Shown one piece after another: positions 51,101-60,100 of a stretch of 64,000 nucleotides of DNA. The notes beneath the pieces are model-generated. The model worked only from the letters and a program-made list of their open reading frames with translations. It did not search any database and was not told the DNA's origin. How positions within the stretch are numbered: the first letter of the stretch is position 1; every line of letters starts with the position of its first letter. The stretch lies in assembly GCA_011033025.1 (NCBI GenBank), contig WFMF01000043.1, forward strand, positions 310,001 to 374,000, read 5' to 3'. The DNA comes from Beroe forskalii. Taxonomy: Eukaryota; Ctenophora; Nuda; Beroida; Beroidae. Position numbers and translations under genes: made by a program.

Positions 51101-51151
51101 GGAAACCAGCATGAACCTAACATCCCCCCCTTGGAAACCGTCACATTTTAA
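24181..51151 (+). CDS. ASAP: ASAP-type ArfGAP (BAR-PH-ArfGAP-ankyrin), long form
   Basis: Arf GTPase-activating protein of membrane and actin structures. Exons: 24181-24330, 24601-24763, 25362-25444, 25580-25645, 25833-25882, 37502-37550, 38145-38281, 38596-38671, 38847-38951, 39167-39249, 39412-39478, 39609-39711, 39960-40057, 40313-40448, 40722-40855, 41033-41121, 41307-41394, 41756-41876, 42067-42168, 42351-42475, 48467-48554, 48768-48868, 50706-50814, 50985-51151. All phases agree, giving 829 residues. BAR about 20-290; PH about 305-405 ([20 protein letters not shown]); ArfGAP zinc finger C449-C452-x16-C469-C472, followed by [17 protein letters not shown] containing the catalytic Arg; ankyrin repeats about 560-690 ([20 protein letters not shown]); then the ASAP-like acidic stretch YTDDELDN. 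No C-terminal SH3, unlike vertebrate ASAP1/2. The ATG is preceded by an in-frame TAA 12 bases upstream. Introns of 11.6 kb and 6 kb carry other elements. Confidence 0.93.
26059..26463. mobile_element. MITE with about 25-bp TIRs, TA-flanked
   Basis: Begins CTCTTCAGTCTCAAATAGAC and ends with its near-perfect reverse complement; TA dinucleotides flank both ends. About 405 bp, in the 11.6-kb ArfGAP intron. A TA target suggests Tc1/mariner mobilisation (inference). Contains C and G tracts near the right end. Confidence 0.75.
26880..26930 (+). repeat. TGACGTCA-containing dispersed repeat, copy 1
   Basis: TGACGTCATTATCAT followed by TTAAAGTG and GATGACC. Related copies are at 33925-33965 and 37194-37237. 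The core is a perfect CRE-type palindrome. Confidence 0.5.
27107..27210. mobile_element. 104-bp TIR element with internal 11-bp repeats
   Basis: The ends GGCAGACTGGAGGT and ACCTCCAGTCTGCC are perfect 14-bp inverted repeats. Flanks TAATCGTG and TAATCTTG look like an 8-bp target duplication with one mismatch. The interior is about six degenerate units of GGTCCTCTTGT. Confidence 0.7.
29698..29768. repeat. Short inverted-repeat element
   Basis: AAATAGGCGGT and ACCGCCTATTT face each other about 50 bp apart, enclosing AATGACGTCATT. Possibly a very short MITE. Confidence 0.45.
31558..32313. mobile_element. 756-bp TIR element, TA-flanked
   Basis: Starts CACTCAGTTTTTTTAATAAG and ends with its reverse complement (one mismatch), each with TA outside. 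Sub-terminal AAGAAACTTAGCCTAG motifs recur near both ends. No transposase. A 62-codon ORF inside looks fortuitous. Confidence 0.75.
32583..32754. mobile_element. 172-bp inverted-repeat element
   Basis: Arms of about 33 bp (32583-32615 and 32722-32754) share CCTAATACCACAT and CTATAGGTC in inverse orientation. The loop has small GCGCGAAGCGCG-type palindromes. A MITE-like hairpin. Confidence 0.65.
33111..33159. repeat. Strong hairpin, 16-21 bp stem
   Basis: GACCCTATAACCCCGG, a five-base AAAAT loop, then its exact complement; the stem extends outward by five more bases with one mismatch. A partial repeat of the stem (GACCGACCCTATAA) follows near 33188. Confidence 0.7.
33925..33965 (+). repeat. 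TGACGTCA-containing dispersed repeat, copy 2
   Basis: Contains TGACGTCATTATCAT (33928-33942), then AGCTTAAAGTGGTAAGTTG. Closest relative is 37194-37237. Confidence 0.5.
35835..35921. repeat. Dispersed hairpin repeat, copy 3
   Basis: Diverged relative of 1511-1597. It keeps CTTGGCTGGCACC, GCCGAGG, GTCAGTGGACTGCTAC and TTGCATTGGTAT. It lies in the 11.6-kb ArfGAP intron, outside the segmental duplication. Confidence 0.6.
37194..37237 (+). repeat. TGACGTCA-type dispersed repeat, copy 3
   Basis: TGACATCATGATCAT followed by AGCTCGAAGTGGTAAGTTG. The palindromic core has changed by one base relative to the other copies. Confidence 0.45.
42577..42589 (+). repeat. G13 homopolymer tract
   Basis: Thirteen consecutive G in the ArfGAP intron 42476-48466. 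Prone to slippage. Confidence 0.9.
42830..42891. repeat. Two GCGTTACGTAACGC palindromes
   Basis: A perfect 14-bp palindrome at 42830-42843 and a 16-bp version (CGCGTTACGTAACGCG) at 42876-42891, 46 bp apart start to start. They could be a dimeric protein-binding site or the ends of a tiny element. Confidence 0.7.
43513..44229 (+). CDS. Rhodopsin-like 7TM receptor fragment, probably truncated
   Basis: 238 residues, intronless, on the same strand as the ArfGAP gene and wholly inside its intron 42476-48466. Five hydrophobic segments fit GPCR TM1-TM5: TM1 [20 protein letters not shown] with the conserved Asn; TM2 [17 protein letters not shown] with the conserved Asp; TM3 ending SVARVMIF in place of DRY; TM4 LLCWIVPFG with the conserved Trp and a Pro; TM5 [19 protein letters not shown] charged loop ([20 protein letters not shown]) follows, and the frame stops at the edge of the foldback repeat; the last few codons are probably repeat-derived. 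TM6 and TM7 are missing, and I find no continuation after the repeat near 48000. The codons look coding. It may be a receptor cut by the repeat, or a short 5TM protein. Ligand unknown. Confidence 0.55.
   Translation: MSMLPIQRFFEELDDLDIAAITIGLIGTVLNCILIWVIYKNRNIEKKCASIYKNIAAGDVFNCLIIPLCFVTLDSSDQFDIDSASSKDTILYLLFGATVNIPYMSLILLSVARVMIFRHQMFYSSALRTTVVQALCLLCWIVPFGSGLGIWLCLMLAGNDDRLILTYLIKVQSVFTIILVLTTLILIGVTVSFINQMIRSARENFESACILDQGIASQILERELKSARRTMGSQNASP
44431..44735 (+). repeat. 99-bp tandem repeats, left arm
   Basis: Units begin CTTGGGCTTCTG at 44431, 44530 and 44629, so the period is 99 bp (33 codons). Inverted counterparts lie at about 47460-47800. Confidence 0.9.
44880..45880 (+). repeat. 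About 20-bp GGGCTCCCCC repeats, left arm
   Basis: Roughly fifty degenerate units of GGGCTCCCCCGTACTAACTT with variants TATCT, CCAACT and CACTAT. The inverse array is at 46245-47270. Confidence 0.9.
46245..47800 (-). repeat. Right-arm tandem arrays (inverse of left arm)
   Basis: 20-bp GGGGGAGCCCAAGTTAGTAC-type units occupy 46245-47270. 99-bp units follow to about 47800, with GCCCAAGGCATTGCAGAAGC at 47551, 47651 and 47751. Confidence 0.9.
49071..49133 (+). CDS. ASAP: Alternative short terminal exon of the ArfGAP gene
   Basis: Begins after TATTTTCAG and encodes 20 residues ([20 protein letters not shown]) before TAG, in the phase that exon 48768-48868 requires. An ATTAAA lies at 49150-49155. 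Using it would give a 758-residue protein and end the transcript before the 990-bp palindrome. It is mutually exclusive with 50706-51151. Confidence 0.65.
   Translation, partial: KRVRPKSHHVGANVFMQSPL
49461..50450. mobile_element. 990-bp near-perfect palindromic element, TA-flanked
   Basis: Arms of about 430 bp (49461-49895 and 49998-50450) are inverse complements with few mismatches and small indels; the loop is about 100 bp. Ends are CAGCAGGGTGTCAGAATTAT and its complement, with TA outside each end. It lies in the intron between the short and long ArfGAP C-terminal ends. High arm identity implies recent origin or ongoing arm correction. No ORF. Confidence 0.9.
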
Positions 51152-51476
51152 AAATTATTTTCCAAAAGATTTGGGATGGGGTTCAAAATTGTCAAAATCC
51201 TTTTTCAGAGGATTGTCTTTTTTCTTTTCGTGAACCTCCAAAATTCAGGGCGAGAAGGACAAAAGACAAAGAAAGGCAAGTATTTCGTGTTTAGACGAAT
51301 TGAGAGACGCAAACTTAATACATACACATTATCATGGTCTGATATCTGATAGACAAAATGGGGGTTAAACAGAGCCCAAAACATGACATGCGTGTTCATG
51401 GTTAAACAGTCAGACAAGGTCTACACCCTGTCGTATGTGGCAAAGGTCAGCTCGTTTAATGTGCGGCATGATATAT

Positions 51477-54400
51477 TTATACGTGGGGAGGTGAAGGTAA
51501 TTGAATTTGGCTAGACCTCACCATATGACAATTGAACACCTTCTTAATTATATAACTGGGCTGAAGCTCGTACATCACACTTAGAGACCCTGGCTTATAC
51601 TTCGTTAGTAGGAGTGGGGGTCGGAGCCGAGATGACTGTGAATAAGCATTGGCCTGGCAACATGGATTTAATTCTGCTCAATTCTCAGGCTTTAGGAGTA
51701 AAACTATGTAGGCTTAGGTTTTATAACCAGATCTGATGCAAAATGATATGCAGACAAATCATAATTATGAATCATAAATTACCCTGTAAACTCAGTAGAA
51801 AACCTAATAACATAAGAGACATGTCCATGTCTCATATATTGTGCAGCTTGAGCTACAACTGTGCTCATCAATCAGGACAATCAGCAGCAACGCGTCGAAA
51901 CTTCGAAAGGGCTATAACCCAAATGTATGGTAGTGGATCGATCGCTAAAAATGCGTAAAATTATTGCACTTTTGACAGAAATTCTATGAAAAGTCAATTA
52001 TGCCTACTGCATTGCACTCTGAGCTTATAAATGGTTGAGCCCTTTAATAATAATGCTTTGACTGATGAGGACACATATAACACTGCACGACTCGGTAATA
52101 AAACACTGGATTAGGACACCGACTCACCTTGAATGACAAGGCGCTGATGGTGGTAGAGGGTTTGATCCTATGTTGATGCCTGTCGGATGGCTTCTTTTCC
52201 CACCATGACAGCATCATCAGTCTAGCTTGCGCTGGGGTGCGGTCACTCACTGAGGAAAAAAGCAAAGTGTTAAAGATGAAACACTTACTATGGTATGTAT
52301 GCTCAGATCGATAGCAACACCGCGAAATTTAGGTCGAAAGGACTGCTGTTAAAAAGAATGGAGCAACCGAGCTTTCACTGTTTGGTAAGTTATTCTTTCT
52401 TCAGAAATATCTCTCATTGATATCTCTTGAAGATTGGGATTCAAATGTGAACCATGTACACTAAGAACATCCAAAGAAGTGGTAAGGCTTCAGTACCTCA
52501 TGTTGGCGTTTCACTTGTTCTAATAAAAGCAGTGCAATTATGAAGCCGTTGATAATTTCTAAAAAAGCCCATTATTGAAGCGTTGCTTTCGACTTAAAGA
52601 ACACTATTAGTAATTCCCAAAACCAAAAAGGATTTGGTTGTGATGGTCCGCGGCGGTTTTAAGGCGTTCTTTACTGTAAAACCCATGATATGAGAAAGAA
52701 CGACGGTTAAAACTGCTGCAACGTCACAATATACAGCATTCACGTAACTTTAATGCATCGAAAAGTGCCGTTGCGGCAGTTTTAACCGTCGCGTTCTTTC
52801 TCATATCATGGGTTTTACAGTAAAGAACGCCTTAAAACCGCCGCGGACCATCACAACCAAATCCTTTTGGTTTTGGGAAAAATATCACCCTTTTTCTGTG
52901 CCCAGATATTGAAATTTGGCGTCAAATCGCGCGTAAAAATTCGCGTTACCTAGCATTACTGATGACGTCACAATTACGTCATAGAATTAGATAAGCTATC
53001 TGAGACCCATTCATTAACACAATTGGGACTATGACCGACAACATATCCAAAGATGAAGTTCTGGGGTTGTCCCGTTCTCTCTCCACTAGCTTCACAAGTT
53101 TCGCCATTTTTTGGGATTTTTTTCGTGTCAAAGTGTTTCAAACAATCGCATATATCTCAATGAGACTGGGGAGCTTAGAACTTTTCAACCACATTTTTGA
53201 AAAGTACATTAAATTTCCTTTCCACGCTAGGAGGAGCATTTTTTCCTATCTCGAAAGCTTCATACCGAAAAATTGCGTTGAAAAACGCCTATTTTTGGGA
53301 AAATCGACATTTGAAATTCACAGTTTTGTGACGTCATTATGACGTCATTATCGTGACGTAAAATAGTTTTGAAGGGCATTTTTCGCAAGTTCTATCCTTC
53401 TACTTTCCAACGCTGGGTCGATGAGCTCTGTATCTTTTATCGTTCCCGAGATATCGCCTTTTAAATAAGGTACACTTCTCGCACTAAAGCGTCATCTCTC
53501 GTATATGTATCAGCGTCGTAACCCTTTTTAACAAGAACACCCTTAATTTTGGCGATTTCAAGTAGTTATAACTCAGCCATTTCTGAACGAATTGATCTCA
53601 AATTTTAAACTCTGAGCGCGCGCACAGCGAAGGCGCGGAAACTCAATTTTCAATTAATTTGATCGTCGGGAACGTACCGTAAAAAATTTTGAAATTCGGC
53701 GAATCCATGAAAACATATAGTTGGGGGCTGGCAAGCGCAGCGATGCGTACGCATCGCGTGTATGATTTCAGTGCGAATAAGTTGTCACAACTTGGGCATC
53801 TTTTATCCAATCGATCTGAAATTTTGACAGTTGCACCTTTGACCCTCAAACATGCGACGTATCGATTTTGGTGGAAATCCAATAACGGGAAATTGCCCAA
53901 ATTTCTCCGTGAAATGTGGGGAAATACATGAGATTTCTCTCGTTAGAATCGCCGTCCAATGCTCGCCCTCGGACCCTTCGGGTCCTCGGGCTCGCAGCTC
54001 GGGCCTTCGGCCCTCGCACTGTTAGGTTCGCCGTCCAATGCTCGCCCTCGGGCCCTTCGGGCCCTCGGGCTCGCAAACCGCCGCGGGGGGCTTGCCAGCC
54101 CCCTGATAATAGTATAACCAGTAAATATCACATTTACAAGACATCGTAAAATTTGACGCAGTATCTAAATTGCAATTCCAGGCTCGCATCAACTCATCAA
54201 GAAGTTTACAATCTCGTAAAATGGCTATATTTTTTGAACGATGCTGTCCGTTTAGCTGGGAATGGGATATAGAACAAGGCGATACTCACAGTGACGCGAG
54301 TCTATGGCCATTAGACAACTTTAGAAGTTCTTGTCCAATTCCAATCCTGGTTTCCCCATTCTCAGCAGACTTCACTGTGGATCTGGCACGTTCATTTGAC

Positions 54401-54869
54401 CTATCGAAGTAAACATGTTTTAGTTTAGAATGATATGTGGATGATTGGACCTAATGGTACGATCATCTTATTAATTTACGGGCAAAAAATTCTTTCCGAG
54501 AAAACTTGCTGCAGCCTGCATCAACTTGCTAATACACCTTTTTTTCCATATAGAAACAGGTATTGTTTTTTAGTTTTATTAATTAAATTTTATCTGGTTC
54601 GGGCCAGCAAATCTCCACCTGGCCCTCCTAAAAACCAGAACCGAAAGCCACTTAATTTTTACTCGTTTCTCATATTGTCAGACACACACTTACTGCTATT
54701 CATCACAGGAATGGTAGAGATAAGAGCAGCTGTGAGTGTTTTAAGTGCGACACTTCGTACCAGTCCCACCACCTCCCCTCTCTGCCAGACAATTCATTAT
54801 ATTCGGCGTACAGTAGGAGGAACTCACATCACGGGATATTCCAGGGAAAACAAGAGGGTTAAACTTCAT
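51477..54869 (-). CDS. Unrecognised four-exon gene, 158 residues
   Basis: Exons on the minus strand: 54869-54828, 54450-54290, 52245-52128, 51635-51477. Each junction has GT and AG, and the phases (0, 2, 0) match. The product begins MKFNPLVFPGISRD, continues with a basic stretch (SNERARSTVKSAENGETRIG), then LMMLSWWEKKPSDRHQHRIK, and ends in RPPLLLTKYKPGSLSVMYEL and QLPSPPHV. It is basic and soluble-looking, with no signal peptide or membrane segment. I do not recognise a family. An ATTAAA on the minus strand (51455-51460) lies about 17 bases after the stop. It is convergent with the ArfGAP gene, 325 bp away. The model rests on splice signals and phase only; the first exon is the least certain. 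An inverted-repeat element and a TIR element sit in its second intron. Confidence 0.6.
52616..52877. mobile_element. 262-bp hairpin MITE
   Basis: Arms 52616-52726 and 52767-52877 are almost perfect inverse complements, starting CCCAAAACCAAAAAGGATTT. Loop about 40 bp. Flanks give no clear target duplication. It lies in the second intron of the minus-strand gene. Confidence 0.85.
53723..54103. mobile_element. GC-rich TIR element with repeated small hairpins
   Basis: The perfect 14-bp ends GGGGGCTGGCAAGC and GCTTGCCAGCCCCC enclose 381 bp. The right third has two copies, 82 bp apart, of CGCCGTCCAATGCTCGCCCT, followed by GGACCCTTCGGGTCC, GGGCCTTCGGCCC and GGGCCCTTCGGGCCC palindromes. Confidence 0.65.
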
Positions 54870-57169
54870 AGGGTCCGGAGGGAGGCACGGGCTGGTATGG
54901 GGGTATCAGCGATACCAGCACCTACTTGACACAAATTAGAGGGCAGAGACGGCCGGGAATAGTGTGGCTTCGCTTTACCGTGGCGCACTTACCAGTTTGA
55001 ACAGGGGAAAAGGGAATAGCAGGATAACGGGAAAATGTTCACTGTGGGGGCTATAATTCTCGTCCATCATCAAGGGGGGGGGGGGGGGGGTTGAAAGGAA
55101 AAAAGAATCTGGGAGCAATGTGGGAACTTGCGGAGACTACGCGACGTAGGCTAGTAGAAGTTTGGGGGAAGGGGGCTGTAGGACTGCAGGGGAAGATGGG
55201 AAATTGGGGACAGGGGTGTGCCGTGACGGAGCTTAAAGGGCCATCACACACATTCTCTTATATTTTTCGTTCATTTTTCTCACTGCAGTACCTGTACAGA
55301 TTGATATATAAACTGCATGCAAACACACAGCACATTTCTGATCACGCAGCCACACGGCTTAGCAGCTTGTCCTTGCACTGGATAAACACGCAGGGTTTAC
55401 GTCTAATCTCCTCCCCCTAGCCGCTCTACAACGGGAAGCAGCATCGCCAGTACACGTTACAGCCCCGTGAATATAGTCTACTTTAGCAGGGTGCGATGAA
55501 GCCTTGTCAAGCAACGCCTGTCTGGGTCAGAGAGCACTGTGTGCTGTGTCGTAGCGGAGGGCGTCGCGACGATGCAGATAATTCAAATTCCATCATTTAA
55601 TTTATTAAATATTTATTAAACGTGAGTGTGTGGTTCGTCGAAAATTAATCGTTTTATGCTGAAAAGTTGTCAGGGAATCCTAATTCATCGACCTGAGTTA
55701 TAAAAACTCCGCTTTAACAGTGAGTCATGCAGTACTGGGCAGCTGATCATAGTCAACTCAGAATAAATGCGTTTTAAAGATTCCAGGAACTGTTACGCTG
55801 TCAGCCCCACATGAAAACTGGCGGGTCAGATTATGTCCTCGTCCTTTAAGGGGATTAAGTCCCCCAATCAAAAATAGGTTCTATAAGTATATAATATTTG
55901 AGACCAGTCGCGGTATGGGACATGAATGCACATGATCGACGAAAAGCTCTGCTTTTAGAGAAATTATTTCAAAACCAAGAGCAGATGTTGTAATCGAGAC
56001 AATTCCCAGATTGTATCAGACTGCTAAATGCTGACATATTGTGTCATGATCATGTCTCGTCACGGCATGTCAGTCTGAGTGTCATCATGTCTGAGCTGAA
56101 CTCTCATGACCCAGACGCCCTGCTCGTTAAAGTTAACTGCGGCGCTCATTAGATCACACTGCACTTCACATTGGCATACTAGCTTGACATTGCTTTAAAA
56201 CGCAGTAATAAACCTTCGGAGTAAAATTTACCTACAGTGCGAACCAGGAAAAGTTAAAAAAAGATGTCAATCAAGTTCTGGATTTGGACCCAGTCTATCA
56301 TACTCCACTCTGGATTCAGAAATAAGCCATTAGATTTCGTTATATTATTGTCAGACCATTCACCATCACACATCTGCACTGTTCATGATAACACATACTA
56401 CCCTATGACGGTGCCATAAAGCTTAAATCTAATCCATTTACTCCAACCTTGCATCTTAAATTTTACTATATCACTGTAGACATTGAACCAACAACTTAAG
56501 GGCTGTCAACGGGTTTTGGCAACGAATTAATTCTAATTAAACCTGAAACATTCTATCCTAATAGGAACAAGACCTACCTATTAATTTAAGGGCACCATTA
56601 CGTCGACTGATTGTTAAATTTCCACTACTTGAGTAATTAAAGTATATTTATGTTCGCGGAGATTGCCTCTATAATCTATCAAACAACCAATTTCTATTAA
56701 ACACTATTCTTTAAAATTGAAGCAATGAAACGATAAATTCGAAATATAAACAAAAGGCAATTAAACTACACATCATTTAACAATAATTGAAGATTATTCT
56801 CGACTCGTGTGTATACAAAAACATAAAAAGCGAAAAATTGAATATTAATCATCAACATAAAACATAATTGCATCGTAATAGTATTTTAATAGATAGTACG
56901 TACATGTTACACTTTTAGTCAAAAAAATCATCCAATCGTCTGGTTACCAAATACCAAATATAATAGAACTATAATATCAGCGAATTCTCCACGACCATCC
57001 TACCTAAAATGCCAAATAACATATCAAAAATGTTAAAAACTCGACGCTTGCCGAGTATTTGTATACGTCCCTGTAGCAAGAGGAAACATAGTGGTAAATA
57101 TATATATAGAAAGTTTTCTTGGAAGCACATTATGCATGCATCATTATATCTCTTTAGGAGCAAATATCT
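54870..57169. other. Intergenic region, no gene seen
   Basis: Upstream of the minus-strand unknown gene and downstream of CAP-B. It contains a G tract at about 55073-55090. ORFs here are short and lack splice or family support. Confidence 0.5.
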
Positions 57170-60100
57170 TTATCCGACCACCTCGTAAAGCTCGGTGACG
57201 AATTTGCCATCCTTGAAGAACGTACGGAATTGCTCGGCCACGAAGGATTCCGTCTGAAAGGATGAGGATTATTATATGGAACATGTACAACAGATCGATC
57301 GACCGAACGGAGTTAATCTATCGGTCAATTCCATTCGATCGACCGATTTCTTATACAACGCATTAAATCAGGGAGCTAAGAACGGTCGGTCTCCTATCTA
57401 AACGAAAGCTTTCATTATCTATGACAATGACGTCAATCGGAATAATAAAATTGTGCGCATCAGGCGTTTTAAGGATTAGGGTTGTGATCAGGATTTGTAA
57501 GGTTGAGGGTAAGGGTTGTGGTTAGTGTTAGGTTTAGGGTTAGGATACAAAAAGATTGCAGTTTAGATATGTGACGTCACTCAACGCGATTCACATGGGA
57601 GACCTTCCATTACAACAAGCGAATCAGTTGAGACGCCAATGGAACTGACTATTGAAAACAGCTCGCATATTTCGTAAAAAATCAGGAAGATTAAGGGATC
57701 CTTCCAAAGATTACGAGGCTTGCGCTGCTGTAATTAATAGCAAATGCATTAAAAGACTACTGTGAACCGACGCGTCGGCCAAAAAGTGATATCATGTCAC
57801 CACCGGCTCCCGCACTGCGTACGAAACACGGCAAAAAGTAATCTGGTACGAAGTAGACTTGAAATAGGTTTAGAACATGCTCTTACAAACATGTACATTC
57901 TTCAATAATTAATGGTCGTATTCTATTACACCTATTTACATTGACGATAAACGTGTAAAAGCAGTGCAAAAAGCTGCAAGCAATTTTGAAATTTGAACGA
58001 AAAATCTAGTTCGCTTGCAGATAGCACGCGCGCGCGGCGCGCGCAGCAAATTTACGCTGACAATTTACTTCCTTTTCATATGGAAAGCCGCGCAAAACTA
58101 GCAATAGCTCCCAAATTCATTTCAAATAACGTCAAAAAATTTAAAACACGTCGCAAAAATTTCGCTTTATGGGATACAGAACATCTGCGAAAACCAGATT
58201 TCAGGGAAAAACACGCTTCATTTCCTAGGAAAGGTAAAATTCTCAATCGATTTCGTTCACATATTTTCCAAAAACGTTCATAAGGACTGGAACGTAGAAT
58301 GGATGGTAGGACAAAACCCCACCCGGACAAAACCCCACCCGGACATAACCCCACCTTAGAGCACAAATTGCGCGATGGAAACGTTCGTGCGAACCATACG
58401 TCCTAACCCTAACCGTAACCATTGCGTCACAGGATTACGCACGAGCGTCCCTTTCGCGCAATTTGTGCTCTAAGGTGGGGTTATGTCCGGGTGGGCTTTT
58501 GTCCGGGTGGGCTTCTGTCCGCGCACCGTAGAATGTGATCAAAGCAAAATACGTCGTACGTCATAACATACGAATGGTGTCAACGTCATATGGCTGGAAT
58601 GTGGAATGCGTACGAATCTCAATACGTCATTCGTCATAGCATACGAATGGTGTCAACTTCATAAGGACTGGAATGTGGAATGCATACGAATCTTAATACG
58701 TCATACGTCATAACTTACGAATGGTGTCAACGTCATGAGGGATGGAATGTTCAATGCGAGCATTCGTCATGTTTGATTGGGTGTCAACAGGCACATATAT
58801 AAAGGCCCTCATTGCGGGTGGAGTCATTATTCTTTGCATTTGTTGACCACTCCTACTCCTACCACGCCTTCCTTGACGAGTGATGACCAGACCTGCCTAC
58901 TCCTACCACGCCTTCCTTGACCAGCCCCTCCTATTCTACCGCGCCTTCCTGGACGAGTGATGACAAGCACTACGACTCCTACTTCGCCTTCTATGACGAG
59001 TGATGACCAGCCCCTCCCACTCCTACCATGCCTTCCTTGACGAGTGATGACCAGCTCCTTCTACTCCTACCATGCCTTCCTTGACGAGTGATGACCAGCT
59101 CCTTCTACTCCTATCACAAATTCCTTGACGAGTTTTGACCTACCCGTCCTACCCCTACCACACCTTCCTGGACGAGTGATGATCAATCCTCGTACTCCTA
59201 ACACGGCTTCCTTGTCTCCTTGACGTGTGATGACCAGCTCCTCCTGCCAGGCCCCTCCTACCACGCCTTCCTTGACGAGTGATGACAAGCCCCTCCTACC
59301 ACGCCTTCCTAAATGAGTGATGACCAGCCCCTCCTATTCCTACCACGCCCCCCTAAATGAGTGAAGACCAGCCCCTCATACTCCTACCACGCCTTCCTTG
59401 ACGAGTGATGACCAGCTCCTCCTACTCCTACCACGCCTTCCTTGACGAGTGATGACCAGCCCCTCCTACTCCTACCACACCTTCCTTGACGAGTGATGAC
59501 CAGCCCCCCTACTCCTACCACGCCTTCCTTGACGAGTGATGACCAGCCCCTCCTATTCCTACCACGCCTTCCTTGACGAGTGATGACCAGCCCCTCCTAC
59601 TCCTACGCCTTCCAGCCTGTTCTACTTCTACCGCATGTTCCTATTCCACTTTTGGGGAAACATTCTTAAATGACGTCAAAAAATTTAAAACACGATGGAA
59701 AAGTTTTGCTCTATCGGACATAACAGGGAATCTCGGTGAAAACCAGATTCGAGGGCAACGCTTTATTTTCTCCCTTTTCTATTTTGCATATTTCAATGTT
59801 GTGCTGTAAAACTTATATTCTTATTCAAATTCAACACTTACATATTCGCCGTTCTCCTCGACCAGGCAGATGTTAACTTCTGAGGATTTAGCTGTGACGA
59901 ACTCAGTACCGAGTCCGGTTGCTCTCTGTACGAACACCTGGCAACCATCTGTCTTATCGATGGAGACTGTGGGTGCTCTATCGTTCACCTGTAGTTTGCA
60001 ATTGTGAAAGCCTGGCAAGAAGGTGCTCTGTAGCATATGTCCCGCTTAGTGTATTAGCCCTTGGCTGGCACCATGGTCCTCTGTTTATGAACATGGACTG

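Noticed and set aside
53031..53342. 103-codon ORF
   Set aside because: Lies in interspersed-repeat-like sequence with TGACGTCATTAT motifs; no domain, and composition like the surrounding non-coding DNA.
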